From: Alcaligenaceae bacterium SAGV5
GTDB taxonomy: Bacteria; Pseudomonadota; Gammaproteobacteria; Burkholderiales; Burkholderiaceae_B
Direction: 5' to 3'
Length of the DNA stretch: 64,000 nucleotides
NCBI GenBank assembly: GCA_009360345.1
Contig: SPDP01000001.1
Coordinates: 1,736,001 to 1,800,000, forward strand
Part shown: positions 38,099 through 50,730 of the stretch, piece after piece
Layout of the letters: every line of letters starts with the position of its first letter
How positions within the stretch are numbered: position 1 is the stretch's first letter
The notes under the pieces: generated by a model
Told to the model about the DNA's origin: nothing
Seen by the model: only the letters and a program-made list of their open reading frames with translations
The model's database searches: none
Translations under genes and position numbers: made by a program

Positions 38099-38446
38099 GG
38101 TTCCTCCGAATAACAGGTTCTATAAGCTATAATTGTAAGGTTTGACGTTCAAATTTCACGTCCTCCCCTTAGCGCGTACCCCGATCCCCGCTGCTGATTC
38201 GTACAACCGCGTGCTGCAAAGTCATCTTTTGCGGCCGTAGCCGTCGAAGGCCTGGTGCCGCCACACGATTCGCCGTCCCGTGCCCGTTTTTCGGTGCCCG
38301 CAGGGCGGCGGCGAGTGGCGAGTTGGCACCGCGCCAGGCCCGCGCAGGAAGCTGCGCAAGAATGGCTGACCGGGTTGTGCCGCCCGACACCTTGCGGCGC
38401 CTGTTGGCGTACCCTCGGGAGGAGGACTCCATTCGGAGATTCTCTC
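38099..38446. promoter_or_regulatory. Divergent tal / carAB promoter and leader region
   Basis: No gene in these 348 nt. An AT-rich island at 38115-38160 contains a perfect TATAAT (38128-38133, plus strand) and, on the minus strand, a TTGAAC with a TATAGC 15 nt later, so both promoters probably sit there. The ~310 nt from there to carA form a long leader, where pyrimidine or arginine control would be expected. I could not identify an operator or a leader peptide with confidence. Confidence 0.45.
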
Positions 38447-39598
38447 TTGTTGCCGTCTCTCTTTCCCGAGACTACCCCCGCAATACTGGCGCTTGCCGAC
38501 GGCACGATCTTTCGTGGCACGTCCATCGGGGCGCCTGGCCATGCAGTGGGCGAGGTCGTGTTCAATACCGCCATCACAGGGTACCAGGAGATCGTTACCG
38601 ATCCCAGCTACAGCCGCCAGATCGTAACGCTCACCTATCCCCACATCGGCAATACCGGCATCAATGACGAGGACCGCGAGGCCGCCAAGGTCCACGTAGC
38701 GGGCCTGGTCGTGCGCGACTACTCGCTGGTCGTGTCGAATTTCCGCTCGCAGCGTTCGCTGTCGGACTACCTCGTCCAGCAGAACGTCGTGGGCATCGCC
38801 GGCATCGACACCCGCAAGCTTACCCGGATCCTGCGCGACAAGGGCGCCCAGAACGGCTGCGTGTACGCCGGCAGCGACGAGCAGGAAGCCCTGCGCCTGG
38901 CGCGCGAGTTCCCCGGCATGTCGGGCCTGGACCTGGCCAAGGTCGTGTCCGTGGACAAGGCCGGCGAGTGGACCGAAGGCATCTGGCGCCTGGGCGCCGG
39001 CCATGCCCCCCAGGGCGATGGCCGCTTCCACGTCGTCGCCTACGATTTCGGCGTGAAGTGGAATATCCTGCGCCTGCTGGTGGACCGCGGCTGCCGCGTC
39101 ACCCTGGTGCCGGCGCAGACGCCGGCGGCCGAGGTGCTGGCCCTGAATCCCGACGGCGTGTTCCTGTCCAACGGCCCTGGCGACCCCGAGCCCTGCGACT
39201 ACGCCATCGAGGCGACCCGCGCCTTCTTCGAGCGCCGGGTGCCGGTGTTCGGCATCTGCCTGGGCCACCAGATCATGGGCCTGGCGTTGAACGCCAAGAC
39301 GTTGAAGATGAAGCTGGGCCACCACGGCGCCAATCATCCGGTCAAGGACGTCGCCAGCGGCCGGGTCTTCATCACCAGCCAGAACCACGGTTTCGCCGTC
39401 GATCCCGAGACCCTGCCGGCCAATACGCGCGTCACGCACGTGTCGCTGTTCGACGGCTCGCTGCAGGGCTTCGAACTGACCGACCGGCCGGCGTTCTGCT
39501 TCCAGGGCCACCCCGAGGCCAGCCCGGGACCCCACGATATCGTTGTGCTGTTCGATCAGTTCGTGCAGCTGATGCAAAACAGCAAGCAACAAGGTTAA
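38447..39598 (+). CDS. carA: Carbamoyl-phosphate synthase small subunit
   Basis: Glutaminase subunit that feeds ammonia to CarB for arginine and pyrimidine synthesis. 383 residues. Class I amidotransferase nucleophile Cys271 in [14 protein letters not shown] and the catalytic His in [13 protein letters not shown]. No ATG begins in the right place: the family N-terminus ([18 protein letters not shown]) is reached from TTG at 38447, with GGAG 8 nt upstream. An adjacent TTG at 38450 is the alternative. carB follows after 8 nt. Confidence 0.95.
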   Translation: MLPSLFPETTPAILALADGTIFRGTSIGAPGHAVGEVVFNTAITGYQEIVTDPSYSRQIVTLTYPHIGNTGINDEDREAAKVHVAGLVVRDYSLVVSNFRSQRSLSDYLVQQNVVGIAGIDTRKLTRILRDKGAQNGCVYAGSDEQEALRLAREFPGMSGLDLAKVVSVDKAGEWTEGIWRLGAGHAPQGDGRFHVVAYDFGVKWNILRLLVDRGCRVTLVPAQTPAAEVLALNPDGVFLSNGPGDPEPCDYAIEATRAFFERRVPVFGICLGHQIMGLALNAKTLKMKLGHHGANHPVKDVASGRVFITSQNHGFAVDPETLPANTRVTHVSLFDGSLQGFELTDRPAFCFQGHPEASPGPHDIVVLFDQFVQLMQNSKQQG

Positions 39599-39606
39599 GC
39601 CGCGTC

Positions 39607-42843
<3,237 letters not shown>

Positions 42844-42898
42844 CGTTCCGGCGCGGCGATCCGCCCCTTCCCATGCCGCCCGCGGTGGCGCCGGAACG
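42844..42898. terminator. Inverted repeat immediately after carB
   Basis: CGTTCCGGCGC at 42844-42854 pairs perfectly with GCGCCGGAACG at 42888-42898 across a 33-nt spacer, starting at the base after the carB stop. There is no T-tract, so it is not a standard intrinsic terminator. It may be a transcript-end-protecting or rho-linked structure, or mark the edge of the inserted czc block. Confidence 0.4.
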
Positions 42899-42940
42899 GG
42901 GCGCCGCCGCGGGGCTGTCCGGACGTGGCGGCGCGGGGGG

Positions 42941-43573
42941 TTACAGGCCCAGTTTCTGCGCCATCCGCACCAGGTCGGCCAGCGTGCGGGTTTCCATCTT
43001 GCGCATGGCCTGGGCCCGCCGGACCTTGACCGTCACTTCGCTGAGGTGCAGCTGCGCGGCGATCTGCTTGTTGAGTAGGCCCTGCACGACCAGCCGGACG
43101 ACGCCTTGCTCGCCCGGCGTCAGCGACGCCCAGCGGCGTTCGAGCGCGCGCTGCCCGGCATGTTCGTGCCGCCGGGCGCGATCCTTCTCTATTCCGTGGT
43201 GGATGGCGTCGAGCAGGTCCTGTTCGCGGAATGGCTTGGTCAGGAATTCGATCGCGCCGTTCTTCATCGCCTGGACGCCCATGGCGATGTCGCCGTGACC
43301 GGTAATGAAGATGGTGGGCAGGTCGATGCCCCGTTCCGCCATCTGCCGATGGAAATCCATGCCGCTCTGTCCCGGCATGCGGATGTCCAGGACCAGGCAG
43401 CCCGGCGCGTCCTCCAGGCCGTGGCTCAGGAATTCGCCGGTCGAGCCGTAGTCGCGGACGCGCAGCCCGACCGATGCGAGCAGGTCGGCCAGCGCGGCGC
43501 GTACCGAATGATCATCGTCGACGACGTAGACCACGGGTTCCTGGGAAGAGGGCGCGGATGCCGCGGTGTTCAT
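42941..43573 (-). CDS. FixJ/NarL-family response regulator
   Basis: A 210-residue two-domain regulator: receiver (VVYVVDDDHSVRAAL, phospho-acceptor Asp63 in LVLDIRMPG, Lys113 in FLTKPF) and C-terminal LuxR-type HTH (LTPGEQGVVRLVVQGLLNKQIAAQLHLSEVTVKVRRAQAMRKM). The GHGDIAMGVQAMKNGAIEF segment is characteristic of the FixJ group. It overlaps the histidine kinase stop (ATGA), so the two are translationally coupled. Last gene of the czc cassette. Targets are unknown; the czc operon is the obvious candidate. Confidence 0.93.
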   Translation of the reverse strand: MNTAASAPSSQEPVVYVVDDDHSVRAALADLLASVGLRVRDYGSTGEFLSHGLEDAPGCLVLDIRMPGQSGMDFHRQMAERGIDLPTIFITGHGDIAMGVQAMKNGAIEFLTKPFREQDLLDAIHHGIEKDRARRHEHAGQRALERRWASLTPGEQGVVRLVVQGLLNKQIAAQLHLSEVTVKVRRAQAMRKMETRTLADLVRMAQKLGL

Positions 43574-44628
43574 CGTGCCTCCTCCTCGGCCACCGGCAGC
43601 GTGAACCGGAAGGTGGCGCCGCCGGCCGGGTTCGTCTCGGCCCGGATCCTGCCGCCATTGGCTTCGATGATGGTCTTGCTGATGGCGAGGCCCAGGCCCA
43701 TGCCGCGTTGTTTGGTGGTGTGGAACGGTTCGAACAGGCGGTCCGGGTCTTCGCCTCCGGGAAAGCCGCCGCCGTTGTCGGCCAGGGCGAAGACGAGCAT
43801 GCCGCCTTCCAGGCTCGAATCCAGATGCATCTGGCGGTTGGGGAGCGGCTGGCCTTGCAGGGCTTCGATGGCGTTCAGCATGAGGTTCATCAATACCTGC
43901 TGGATCTGCACGCGATCGGCCAGCGCGGGCGGCAGTCCATCTCCCAGCCCGAAGAGCGGCGTGATCGCATGGCGCGACAGCTTGTCGCGCGACAGGGCGA
44001 CGATTTCGAGGATGGCGGCGTTCAGGTCGAAGGCGTGCCGATCGGGCCGCTCGCCGCGGGTCAGGCTGCGGATCCGGTCGACGATGCTGCCGGCCCGCCG
44101 GGCGTCGTCCAGGATGCGCTGGGCGGCCTGCCGGGCCTTGTCGAGGTTGGGAGGGTCCTGGTCCAGCCAGCGCAGGCAGGCGTGGCCGCTGGTGGCGATG
44201 GCCGCCAGCGGCTGGTTGACCTCATGGGCGAGCGAGGCCGACAACTCGCCCAGGCTCGTGACGCGGGAGATCAGGGTCAGGCGCGCCTGGGCCTCCTGGA
44301 GCGCGGACCGGGCGCGTTCGGTGCGGGCCACCAGGTAGGCGGTGACGACGAGCATGACGATATTGATGCAGGTATTGATGACTCCTACCCGGTATTCGCC
44401 GAAAGGGGTCAGGTGGAAACTGAGCACCGTCAGGGCGATGCAGCCGGCGGTCAGGGGCGCGATGGCGCGGATGTCGAGCAGCCGCGCCGCGGCCAGGATG
44501 ACGACGAGGTAGAGGGCCGAGGCGGCGACGGCGTAATCCGTCATGGTATCGGCGATGAAAATGGCCGCCATGCTGGCCAGCAGCCCCGTCAGGCAGGCCA
44601 GGCGGCGGAAATCGAGCGGAAGACGCAT
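43570..44628 (-). CDS. Membrane histidine kinase (FixL/HisKA group, no PAS domain)
   Basis: A 352-residue sensor with about four to five N-terminal membrane helices (residues ~10-100) and little periplasmic sequence. A HisKA domain follows with the H-box LSASLAHEVNQPLAAI (His135), then an ATPase domain with N-box NLMLNAIEAL, DNGGGFPGG and GMGLGLAISKTIIEANGG. The lack of a PAS or periplasmic sensor suggests that the signal is sensed in the membrane. It pairs with the FixJ-type regulator and lies 65 nt after czcC on the same strand, so it is probably part of the metal-efflux operon. Confidence 0.92.
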   Translation of the reverse strand: MRLPLDFRRLACLTGLLASMAAIFIADTMTDYAVAASALYLVVILAAARLLDIRAIAPLTAGCIALTVLSFHLTPFGEYRVGVINTCINIVMLVVTAYLVARTERARSALQEAQARLTLISRVTSLGELSASLAHEVNQPLAAIATSGHACLRWLDQDPPNLDKARQAAQRILDDARRAGSIVDRIRSLTRGERPDRHAFDLNAAILEIVALSRDKLSRHAITPLFGLGDGLPPALADRVQIQQVLMNLMLNAIEALQGQPLPNRQMHLDSSLEGGMLVFALADNGGGFPGGEDPDRLFEPFHTTKQRGMGLGLAISKTIIEANGGRIRAETNPAGGATFRFTLPVAEEEAR

Positions 44629-44693
44629 GGGCGGGTTTCCTGGAACAGATGCGCGGCGTTGCCCCGGGGGTGATGATACCGGTTGCGGCGCCG

Positions 44694-45998
44694 CTACAGG
44701 ACCGGCCGCAGGCCGGCGCTCAATTGCAGTTCGACCGTCGCGGCGGCCAGGTCGGCCCGGGCCTGGAGATAGTCCAGGTAGGCATCGTCCGCCGATTTCT
44801 GCGCGGCCAGCAATTCCAGCAGCGAAGCGGCGCCGCTCCGGTAGGACAGGCGGATGCCTTCGAGCACGCGCTGGGAATCGGCCAGCACGGAGTCGCGGTA
44901 GCGCGCCAGGTTATCCCGGGCAGCCATGAACCGCAGGTGGGCGGCCTGGATCTCCGCCGCCGCGCGCAGCCGCGTATCCTGCAGATCGAGCATGGCTTTG
45001 GTGACCAACGCTTCGGCCTGGTTCAATTCGCCGCGCTGGAGGCGCGAGAAGGGAAGGGGGATGGAAAGCGACAGCGAGACGGTATTGGAGCGCGGCGAGG
45101 CGTCCACGGGCTGGCCGTCGGCACCGAAACCGTCTCGTCCGCGCGGCAGGTAACCGTAGCTCACGCCGACGACCGGATCGACGTAGCGGTTGGCCCGCTG
45201 CAATTCCGCCGAGGCCCGGGCCGATTCGAGCGAGGCGAGCGCGATGCGGACATCGTCGCGTTCGAGCATGGCGGTCTCCACGAGCGTGGCCAGGCCGGCG
45301 GGTTGATAGGCGGAGAATCCGCATTGCAGGCCCCGGCCCCTGAACTGCGCGTCGAAGGGGCGGCCCAGGGGCAGCGCGAGGTTTATCCGCATGGCATCGG
45401 CATGGGCGCGCGCGCGCACCACGTTGGCTTCGAATTGGTTCCGCTCGGTGCGCGATTGCAGCAGTTCCAGGCCACCCACGTCGCCCGCCCGCAGGCGGGT
45501 CTCGTTTGCCTTGACCACGTCCGACAGCGCCTGGAGCGAGGCCTCCTGGCGGACCAGGGCGTCGCGCGCGCGGCATGCTTCGGCAAAGCCGGCAGCCGCG
45601 TCGGCATAGGCCTGGTGGCGTACGCCTTCGGCCGAGGCCTCGGCCAGCCGGACGTCGCTTTCCGCCGCCTGGACGCGCTTGCCGCGCTTGCCGGCGGTTT
45701 CTATCGTCCACTCCACCCCTATGGTCTTGCCCGGCCTGGGCTTGGGGCGAACCTCGCTGCTGAACTCCTTTGGCCCCATGCCCATCGTCAGGACCGGATC
45801 GGGCCGCACGCCGGCGATCGACACGCCCGCCCGGGCGGCGGCGATGGACTCCCGTTGGGCGGCCAGCGCCAGGCTGTATGTGTCGACGGCATCCAGGTAT
45901 TGGAGGAAGGTCAGCGGCGGGGCGGCGGGGGTGGCCGGCGCCTGGGCCGCCGCCGCGTTCCCCAGCAGCAGGGCCGTGATGGCGAGCGTCTTGTTCAT
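44694..45998 (-). CDS. czcC: CzcC-type outer-membrane efflux channel (TolC family)
   Basis: A 434-residue TolC-like protein with a signal peptide (AITALLLGNAAAAQA) and two OEP repeats rich in Ala/Arg/Gln coiled coil (for example EGVRHQAYADAAAGFAEACRARDALVRQEASL, then the second half from ~225). It forms the trans-envelope tunnel of the RND metal pump. The start MNKTLAITALLLG at 45998 overlaps the czcA stop by ATGA. Confidence 0.9.
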   Translation of the reverse strand: MNKTLAITALLLGNAAAAQAPATPAAPPLTFLQYLDAVDTYSLALAAQRESIAAARAGVSIAGVRPDPVLTMGMGPKEFSSEVRPKPRPGKTIGVEWTIETAGKRGKRVQAAESDVRLAEASAEGVRHQAYADAAAGFAEACRARDALVRQEASLQALSDVVKANETRLRAGDVGGLELLQSRTERNQFEANVVRARAHADAMRINLALPLGRPFDAQFRGRGLQCGFSAYQPAGLATLVETAMLERDDVRIALASLESARASAELQRANRYVDPVVGVSYGYLPRGRDGFGADGQPVDASPRSNTVSLSLSIPLPFSRLQRGELNQAEALVTKAMLDLQDTRLRAAAEIQAAHLRFMAARDNLARYRDSVLADSQRVLEGIRLSYRSGAASLLELLAAQKSADDAYLDYLQARADLAAATVELQLSAGLRPVL

Positions 45999-48900
45999 GG
46001 TTGGGAGTCCTGCATGGCGGTGGGGGTATCGTGCGTGGCCGAGGTGCGCCGGGCGATGGCCTCGAACCCGCGTTCCGTCAGGTAATAGAGGGCGGGCAGC
46101 AGTACCAGCGTCAGCAAGGTGGCGCTTGCCAGGCCGCCCACGACCACGGTCGCCAGCGGCCGTTGCACGTCGCTGCCCAGGCCCGTGGACAGCATGGCGG
46201 GCATCAGCCCGAAGGCCGCCACCGTCGCCGTGACCAGGACGGGGCGCATCCTGCTGTGGGCGCCTTCGAGGACGGCTTGCCGCAGCGGCAAGCTTTCTTC
46301 GCGGCGCAGGCGGTTGATCTGTGCCAGCATCAGCACGCCGTTGAGCACGGCCACGCCGGACAAGGCGATGAAACCGACCGCGCTGGAAACGTTCAGCGTC
46401 ATGCCGCGCAGGTGGAGCGCCGCGAGGCCGCCCAGGGCGGCCAGCGGGACGGCCAGAAGTATCAGCGCGGGATGGCGGAAATTGCCGAACTCGGCGAACA
46501 GCAGCACCAGCATCAGCGCCAGCGTGGCGGGCAGGATGAGCGCGAGGCGGGCCTGGGCCCGGCTCAGGTTCTCGAACTGGCCGCCCCATTCGATCTGGTA
46601 GCGGTGGCGGTCGTACGAGACAGCGTCTTCCACGGCGGGGCGCGCTTCGGCCAGGAAACCGGAAAGATCCCGGCCGCGGGTGTTGAGCTTGACGGTCAGG
46701 TGGCGGCGCGAACCCTCCCGCGTGATCGTGCTTTCGCCGGACACGGTGCGGATCGAGGCCAGTTGCGCGAGAGGTATCCTGGCGCCGTTGGCGGCGGTCA
46801 GCATGAGCCCGGCGATGGCGCCCTGGTCGTTGCGCACCGCCTCGGGAAAACGCACGGCGATGTCATAGCGTTTTTCGCCGACATACACCTGGCCGATGGG
46901 GGCGCCGCCTATGCCGGTGGCCAGCAGGTCGTTCACGTCGGCCACGTTGATGCCATAGCGCGCGGCAGCGGCCCGGTCCACTTCGATCTTCAGGTTGGGA
47001 AGCGGGGGTTCCTGGTCGATCGCCACGTCGACGGCTCCGGGGATCTGCTCCAGGACGGCCACGGCCGCGCGCCCGATACGGCGCAGCTCTTCGAGATCGT
47101 CGCCGTAGATCTTGACCACCAGGTCGCTGTGGGCGCCGGCCAGCTTGTCCTGCACGCCATCTATCATGGGTTGCATGAAGCCGACCTTGATCCCGGGAAT
47201 CTGCTTGTAGCGGGCGTCCAGCCTGGCGATGAGCGCCTGCTTGGTCATGCCCGACGTCCAGGCGGAATACGGATGGAGCCCGACGCTGGCCTCGATGTGG
47301 GAGAAAGTCCACGGGTCCGTGCCGTCGTCATTGCGGCCGGTCTGGGTCACCACGTGGGAGACCTCGGGGAATTCGAGCGTGGCGCGGCGCAGTTCGGTGG
47401 CCATCCGGCCGGCCTTCTCCAGGGTCAGGCCCGGAGGCATCGTGACTTGCAGCCAGATGGAGCCTTCGTCCAGGTAAGGCAGGAAATCCCGGCCTATCGT
47501 GGCGCCCAGGGCGACCACGCCCGCCAGGGCGATGCCCGCGACCGCGAGCGGCCAGCGCGGCCCGTCCAGGCGGCGGGACAGGAACGCGTGGTAGCGCCGT
47601 GCCAGCCATTCCAGCGGCCGGTTGCGCACCGTGCGGCGTGGTTTGCGCAGGGCGAGAAAGGCAAGTCCGGGGATCAGGGCCATCGCCACGAGCAGCGCGC
47701 CGATGAGCGCGGCGCCCACCGCGAGCGCCATCGGCGAGAACAGCTTGTACTCGATGCGTTCCAGCGAGAAGAGCGGCAGATAGGCGACCACCAGGACGGC
47801 CATGCCGAAGAAAATGGGGCGCGCCACCTGCAGGGTGGCGGCGATGGCGTCGCTGGCGGTCAGCGGCCGTCCTTCCCGTTCTTCGCGCCGGCGCAAGATG
47901 TTCTCGACCAACACCACGGCGCCGTCGACCAGGATGCCGAAATCGATCGCGCCCAGCGACAGCAGGTTGGCCGGAATAGCCAGGTGGTGCATGAAAATGA
48001 AGGCGGCGAGCATGGAAAGCGGAATCGTCGCCGCGACGATCAGCGCGGCTCGCAGGCTGCCCAGCGCGAGCATGAGAACCAGGCCGACCAGCACCACGCC
48101 TTCGAGCAGGGTCTTGCCCACGGTCCGGGTGGTCGCGTCGATCAGGTTCGATCGGTCGAGGTAGGGAACGACCCTGACGTCGCGCGGCAGCAGGCGTTCG
48201 TTGAGTTCGCGCACGGCCGCGTGGACGCCCTGGATGACTTGCGCGGCCTGTTCTCCCTTGAGCAGGAGCGTGATGCCGGAGATGGAGTCGGGGTTGTCGT
48301 CCTTGCCCAGCAGTCCGCGGCGCTCGACGTTGCCATGGCTCAGGCGGCCGAGATCCCTGACCAGCACGGGCGTTCCGTTTTTTTCGGCCACGACGACGCG
48401 GCCCATGTCGTCGAGCGATTGGATCTGGCCGACCCCGCGGATGACGTAGGCCTGTTCCCCGCGATTCATCAGGCTGCCGCCGGCGCTGCCGTTGTTGGCC
48501 GTGATCGCGTCCTTGACCGCCTGCAGCGTGAGTCCATACTGGACCAGCCGGGCGGGGTCCAGCTCCAGCATGAACTGGGTGGTCAGGCCGCCGAAGTTGG
48601 CTACGTCGACGATGCCGGGGACTTGCTTCAGGCGCGGAATGACCGTCCAGAATTGCAGGTCGGAGAGTTCGCGCAAGTCGCGCGTGGGCGATTCCAGGGT
48701 ATAGCGGTAGATCTCGCCGATGGGGGACGTGTACGGATCCAGTTCGGGGCGCGCGCCGTGGGGCAGGCCTATGCCGTCTATGCGCTCCTGCAGGCGCTGG
48801 CGCGACCAGTAGCCTTCCACGCCGTCGCGGAAGACGACGACGATCAGGGACAGGCCGAACGTGCTCTTGGAGCGGAGCACCTGCAGGCCGGGGGTGGCCA

Positions 48901-49120
48901 GAAGCTCGCGCTCCAGCGGAATCGTGATCTGCTGTTCGATTTCCTCCGCGGCCAGTCCGGGTACCTGGGTGACCACCTGCGAGGTGACGTCGGCGATGTC
49001 GGGATAGGCCTCGATGGGAAGCTGGCGCCAGCATTGCCAGCCGTACAGCGCCACCAGCGCGAAGATGATCCAGACCACCGCGCGGCGCTGGAAACACAGA
49101 GTGATGAATCGTTCAATCAT
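45995..49120 (-). CDS. czcA: Heavy-metal RND efflux transporter, CzcA family
   Basis: A 1041-residue inner-membrane proton/metal antiporter. It has the HME-RND signature DFGILVDGAVVLVEN in TM4 (DFGxxxDGAxxxVEN), which marks divalent-cation exporters of the Co/Zn/Cd/Ni group. It also has the N-terminal helix VVWIIFALVALYGWQCWRQLPIEAYPDIADV and two large periplasmic loops. I chose the ATG at 49120 (MIERFITLCFQRR). It overlaps czcB by 8 nt (ATGATTGA), so translation is coupled. The exact metal cannot be read from sequence. Confidence 0.95.
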   Translation of the reverse strand: MIERFITLCFQRRAVVWIIFALVALYGWQCWRQLPIEAYPDIADVTSQVVTQVPGLAAEEIEQQITIPLERELLATPGLQVLRSKSTFGLSLIVVVFRDGVEGYWSRQRLQERIDGIGLPHGARPELDPYTSPIGEIYRYTLESPTRDLRELSDLQFWTVIPRLKQVPGIVDVANFGGLTTQFMLELDPARLVQYGLTLQAVKDAITANNGSAGGSLMNRGEQAYVIRGVGQIQSLDDMGRVVVAEKNGTPVLVRDLGRLSHGNVERRGLLGKDDNPDSISGITLLLKGEQAAQVIQGVHAAVRELNERLLPRDVRVVPYLDRSNLIDATTRTVGKTLLEGVVLVGLVLMLALGSLRAALIVAATIPLSMLAAFIFMHHLAIPANLLSLGAIDFGILVDGAVVLVENILRRREEREGRPLTASDAIAATLQVARPIFFGMAVLVVAYLPLFSLERIEYKLFSPMALAVGAALIGALLVAMALIPGLAFLALRKPRRTVRNRPLEWLARRYHAFLSRRLDGPRWPLAVAGIALAGVVALGATIGRDFLPYLDEGSIWLQVTMPPGLTLEKAGRMATELRRATLEFPEVSHVVTQTGRNDDGTDPWTFSHIEASVGLHPYSAWTSGMTKQALIARLDARYKQIPGIKVGFMQPMIDGVQDKLAGAHSDLVVKIYGDDLEELRRIGRAAVAVLEQIPGAVDVAIDQEPPLPNLKIEVDRAAAARYGINVADVNDLLATGIGGAPIGQVYVGEKRYDIAVRFPEAVRNDQGAIAGLMLTAANGARIPLAQLASIRTVSGESTITREGSRRHLTVKLNTRGRDLSGFLAEARPAVEDAVSYDRHRYQIEWGGQFENLSRAQARLALILPATLALMLVLLFAEFGNFRHPALILLAVPLAALGGLAALHLRGMTLNVSSAVGFIALSGVAVLNGVLMLAQINRLRREESLPLRQAVLEGAHSRMRPVLVTATVAAFGLMPAMLSTGLGSDVQRPLATVVVGGLASATLLTLVLLPALYYLTERGFEAIARRTSATHDTPTAMQDSQP

Positions 49121-50279
49121 TGAGCACCACCCCGTTTTCGACGACGACGTGTTCACCCGCGTCCAGGCCAGACAGGATTTCCGCGTTCCCCCCTTCCGTC
49201 GCTCCCACCGTGACGGTCCGCGGCTCGTATTCGAACGGGGCCCGTTCGACGAAGACCCGCGTGTAGAGTCCGCCTTGCAGCAGGGCGGACGCGGGAACGG
49301 TCACGACGCGCCGGGCCGGGCCGGCCAGGACTACCTGGGCGAACATGCCGGGCTTGAGGCGGCCGTCGGCGTTGTCGATGGCAATGCGCACTTTCACGGT
49401 GCGCGTATCGGGATCCAGCATCTCGCCGACGTACTTCACGGTCCCTTCGATATCGGATTCCGGGTAGGCCTGGAGCGAAATGCGCACCTTCTGGCCCGGG
49501 AACGCGGCGGCGATGTCCCGTTCGGAGACGGCGGCGGACAGGTGGACGATGCTCAGGTCGGCGACCGTCATGACGGGATCGTTGAGGTCATTCCAGTAAA
49601 CGCCTGGCGCGCCGCGCAGTTCGACCACGCGCCCGGAGATCGGCGAGCGCATGGCGTATTCGTGGTCGTTTCCCTGGCCGGTCACGCCGAGTTGCGCCAG
49701 GCGGGCGGCGGCGACGCGGGAATCGGACTCGGCCTGGGCGTAGGCCGATTGGGCCAGTTCGTATTCCCGGCGAGGCGTGATCTCGGCCTCGAACAGTCGC
49801 GCCTGCCTGTCGAGTTCGCGTCGGGCCTGGAGCAGGACGACGCGGGTTTTCGCCAGCTCTCCCCGGGCCGTGCTCAATTCCGCCGAATCGAGGGTGAACA
49901 GGACATCGCCCTGCCTGACCGCATCGCCCAATCCCCGGGGTAGCGCAAGGATGCGTCCGGACAGGGGCGCCGAGATCCGCGCCAGTTTGTCGGGAACGGC
50001 TTCGATGATGCCGGGGGCGTAGATGCGGGGAGCTGCCATCATGGCCCGCGCCTCCCGCGTCCGCAGCTGCGCGCGCAGGGGGGACCCCTCGGGGACCTGG
50101 ATCCGTGCTCCGGCCCGGACCAGCATGGGGGGCGTGGCGTCGGCTGTTTCGGGGCCCGGGTGGCAGGCGCCGAGGCCGATGCTTGCGCAGGCAAGGACAA
50201 GGGAGGCGCGCAGGTGGCGAGCCGTCGGCCGGCGGTCGTGCGCGTCGCCGCGGAGGCGGCGGTTGGGGGTGAACAGCAA
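49113..50279 (-). CDS. czcB: CzcB-type periplasmic membrane-fusion protein (lipoprotein)
   Basis: A 388-residue RND adaptor with a lipoprotein-like signal (SLVLACASIGLGAC, Cys39), a barrel-sandwich hybrid (KLARISAPLSGRILALPRGLGDAVRQGDVLFTL), a helical hairpin (AKTRVVLLQARRELDRQARL) and a C-terminal beta-barrel. I accept a TTG start at 50279 because AAGGAG lies about 7 nt upstream and gives the full lipoprotein signal. First gene of the czcBAC-kinase-regulator operon. No histidine-rich metal-binding extension is seen. Confidence 0.9.
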   Translation of the reverse strand: MLFTPNRRLRGDAHDRRPTARHLRASLVLACASIGLGACHPGPETADATPPMLVRAGARIQVPEGSPLRAQLRTREARAMMAAPRIYAPGIIEAVPDKLARISAPLSGRILALPRGLGDAVRQGDVLFTLDSAELSTARGELAKTRVVLLQARRELDRQARLFEAEITPRREYELAQSAYAQAESDSRVAAARLAQLGVTGQGNDHEYAMRSPISGRVVELRGAPGVYWNDLNDPVMTVADLSIVHLSAAVSERDIAAAFPGQKVRISLQAYPESDIEGTVKYVGEMLDPDTRTVKVRIAIDNADGRLKPGMFAQVVLAGPARRVVTVPASALLQGGLYTRVFVERAPFEYEPRTVTVGATEGGNAEILSGLDAGEHVVVENGVVLND

Positions 50280-50533
50280 GAGAAGCTCCTTGGGGCGGGC
50301 CGCGGAGCGTGTTCAGGCGTTCGGGCGAGAAGCGTCCTCCGGGGCGAGGGGGCGGATGGGGTGAAATGAAACGGAGGCGGGTCTTGTCGGGGCGGGGTCC
50401 ATGCTTCGTGTTCAGGGGAGCCGGGCCGGCCGGGGCTGGCGCCAGGGGAGCGGAAAACCGGATCGGATTGTGCCAGCCGGTCCAGGGCGGGGGCCAGATG
50501 CCGATGGGAGCGGATTGCCGACAGGGCGGATAG

Positions 50534-50559
50534 CCGGGATATACGAAGGTATATCCCGG
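50534..50559. promoter_or_regulatory. Perfect 11-bp inverted repeat, candidate operator
   Basis: CCGGGATATAC (50534-50544), a 4-nt spacer GAAG, then GTATATCCCGG (50549-50559). A related half-site GATATTCCCGGGG follows about 10 nt later. The AT-rich centre in a GC-rich region is typical of a dimeric-regulator site. It lies upstream of czcB, so the adjacent FixJ-like regulator is one candidate ligand (inference). Confidence 0.6.
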
Positions 50560-50655
50560 GTCGGCGGCGATATTCCCGGGGATGCGGTATCTGCCGGTGC
50601 TGTAATTTTCTAGGGGTTAACCCTTGGTTGTGCGGGGGGGCCGCGGGGCCGAGGC

Positions 50656-50684
50656 TTGCGCGTTTGCGCAAGTTTGCGGACAAT
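50656..50684 (+). promoter_or_regulatory. Candidate sigma-70 promoter for greA
   Basis: TTGCGC (50656-50661), 17-nt spacer, GACAAT (50679-50684). Four of six -10 positions match consensus. A transcript from here would meet the terminator at 50697-50730 within about 40 nt. Confidence 0.4.
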
Positions 50685-50696
50685 TCATACGGATCG

Positions 50697-50730
50697 CCCC
50701 GGTTCCTGATCGAGCCGGGGTTTTATTTTT
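50697..50730 (+). terminator. Intrinsic terminator in the greA leader
   Basis: CCCCGGTTC / GAGCCGGGG forms a 9-bp stem (one G-T pair) with a 6-nt loop CTGATC, followed directly by TTTTATTTTT. It is a strong rho-independent terminator lying 94 nt before the greA start codon and pointing the same way. It could attenuate greA, or it may be the former carB terminator left beside greA after the czc block moved in. Confidence 0.88.

Noticed and set aside
46001..49123. 1040-codon open frame antisense to czcA
   Set aside because: Mirror of the czcA third-position GC pattern. No ribosome site or recognisable fold.
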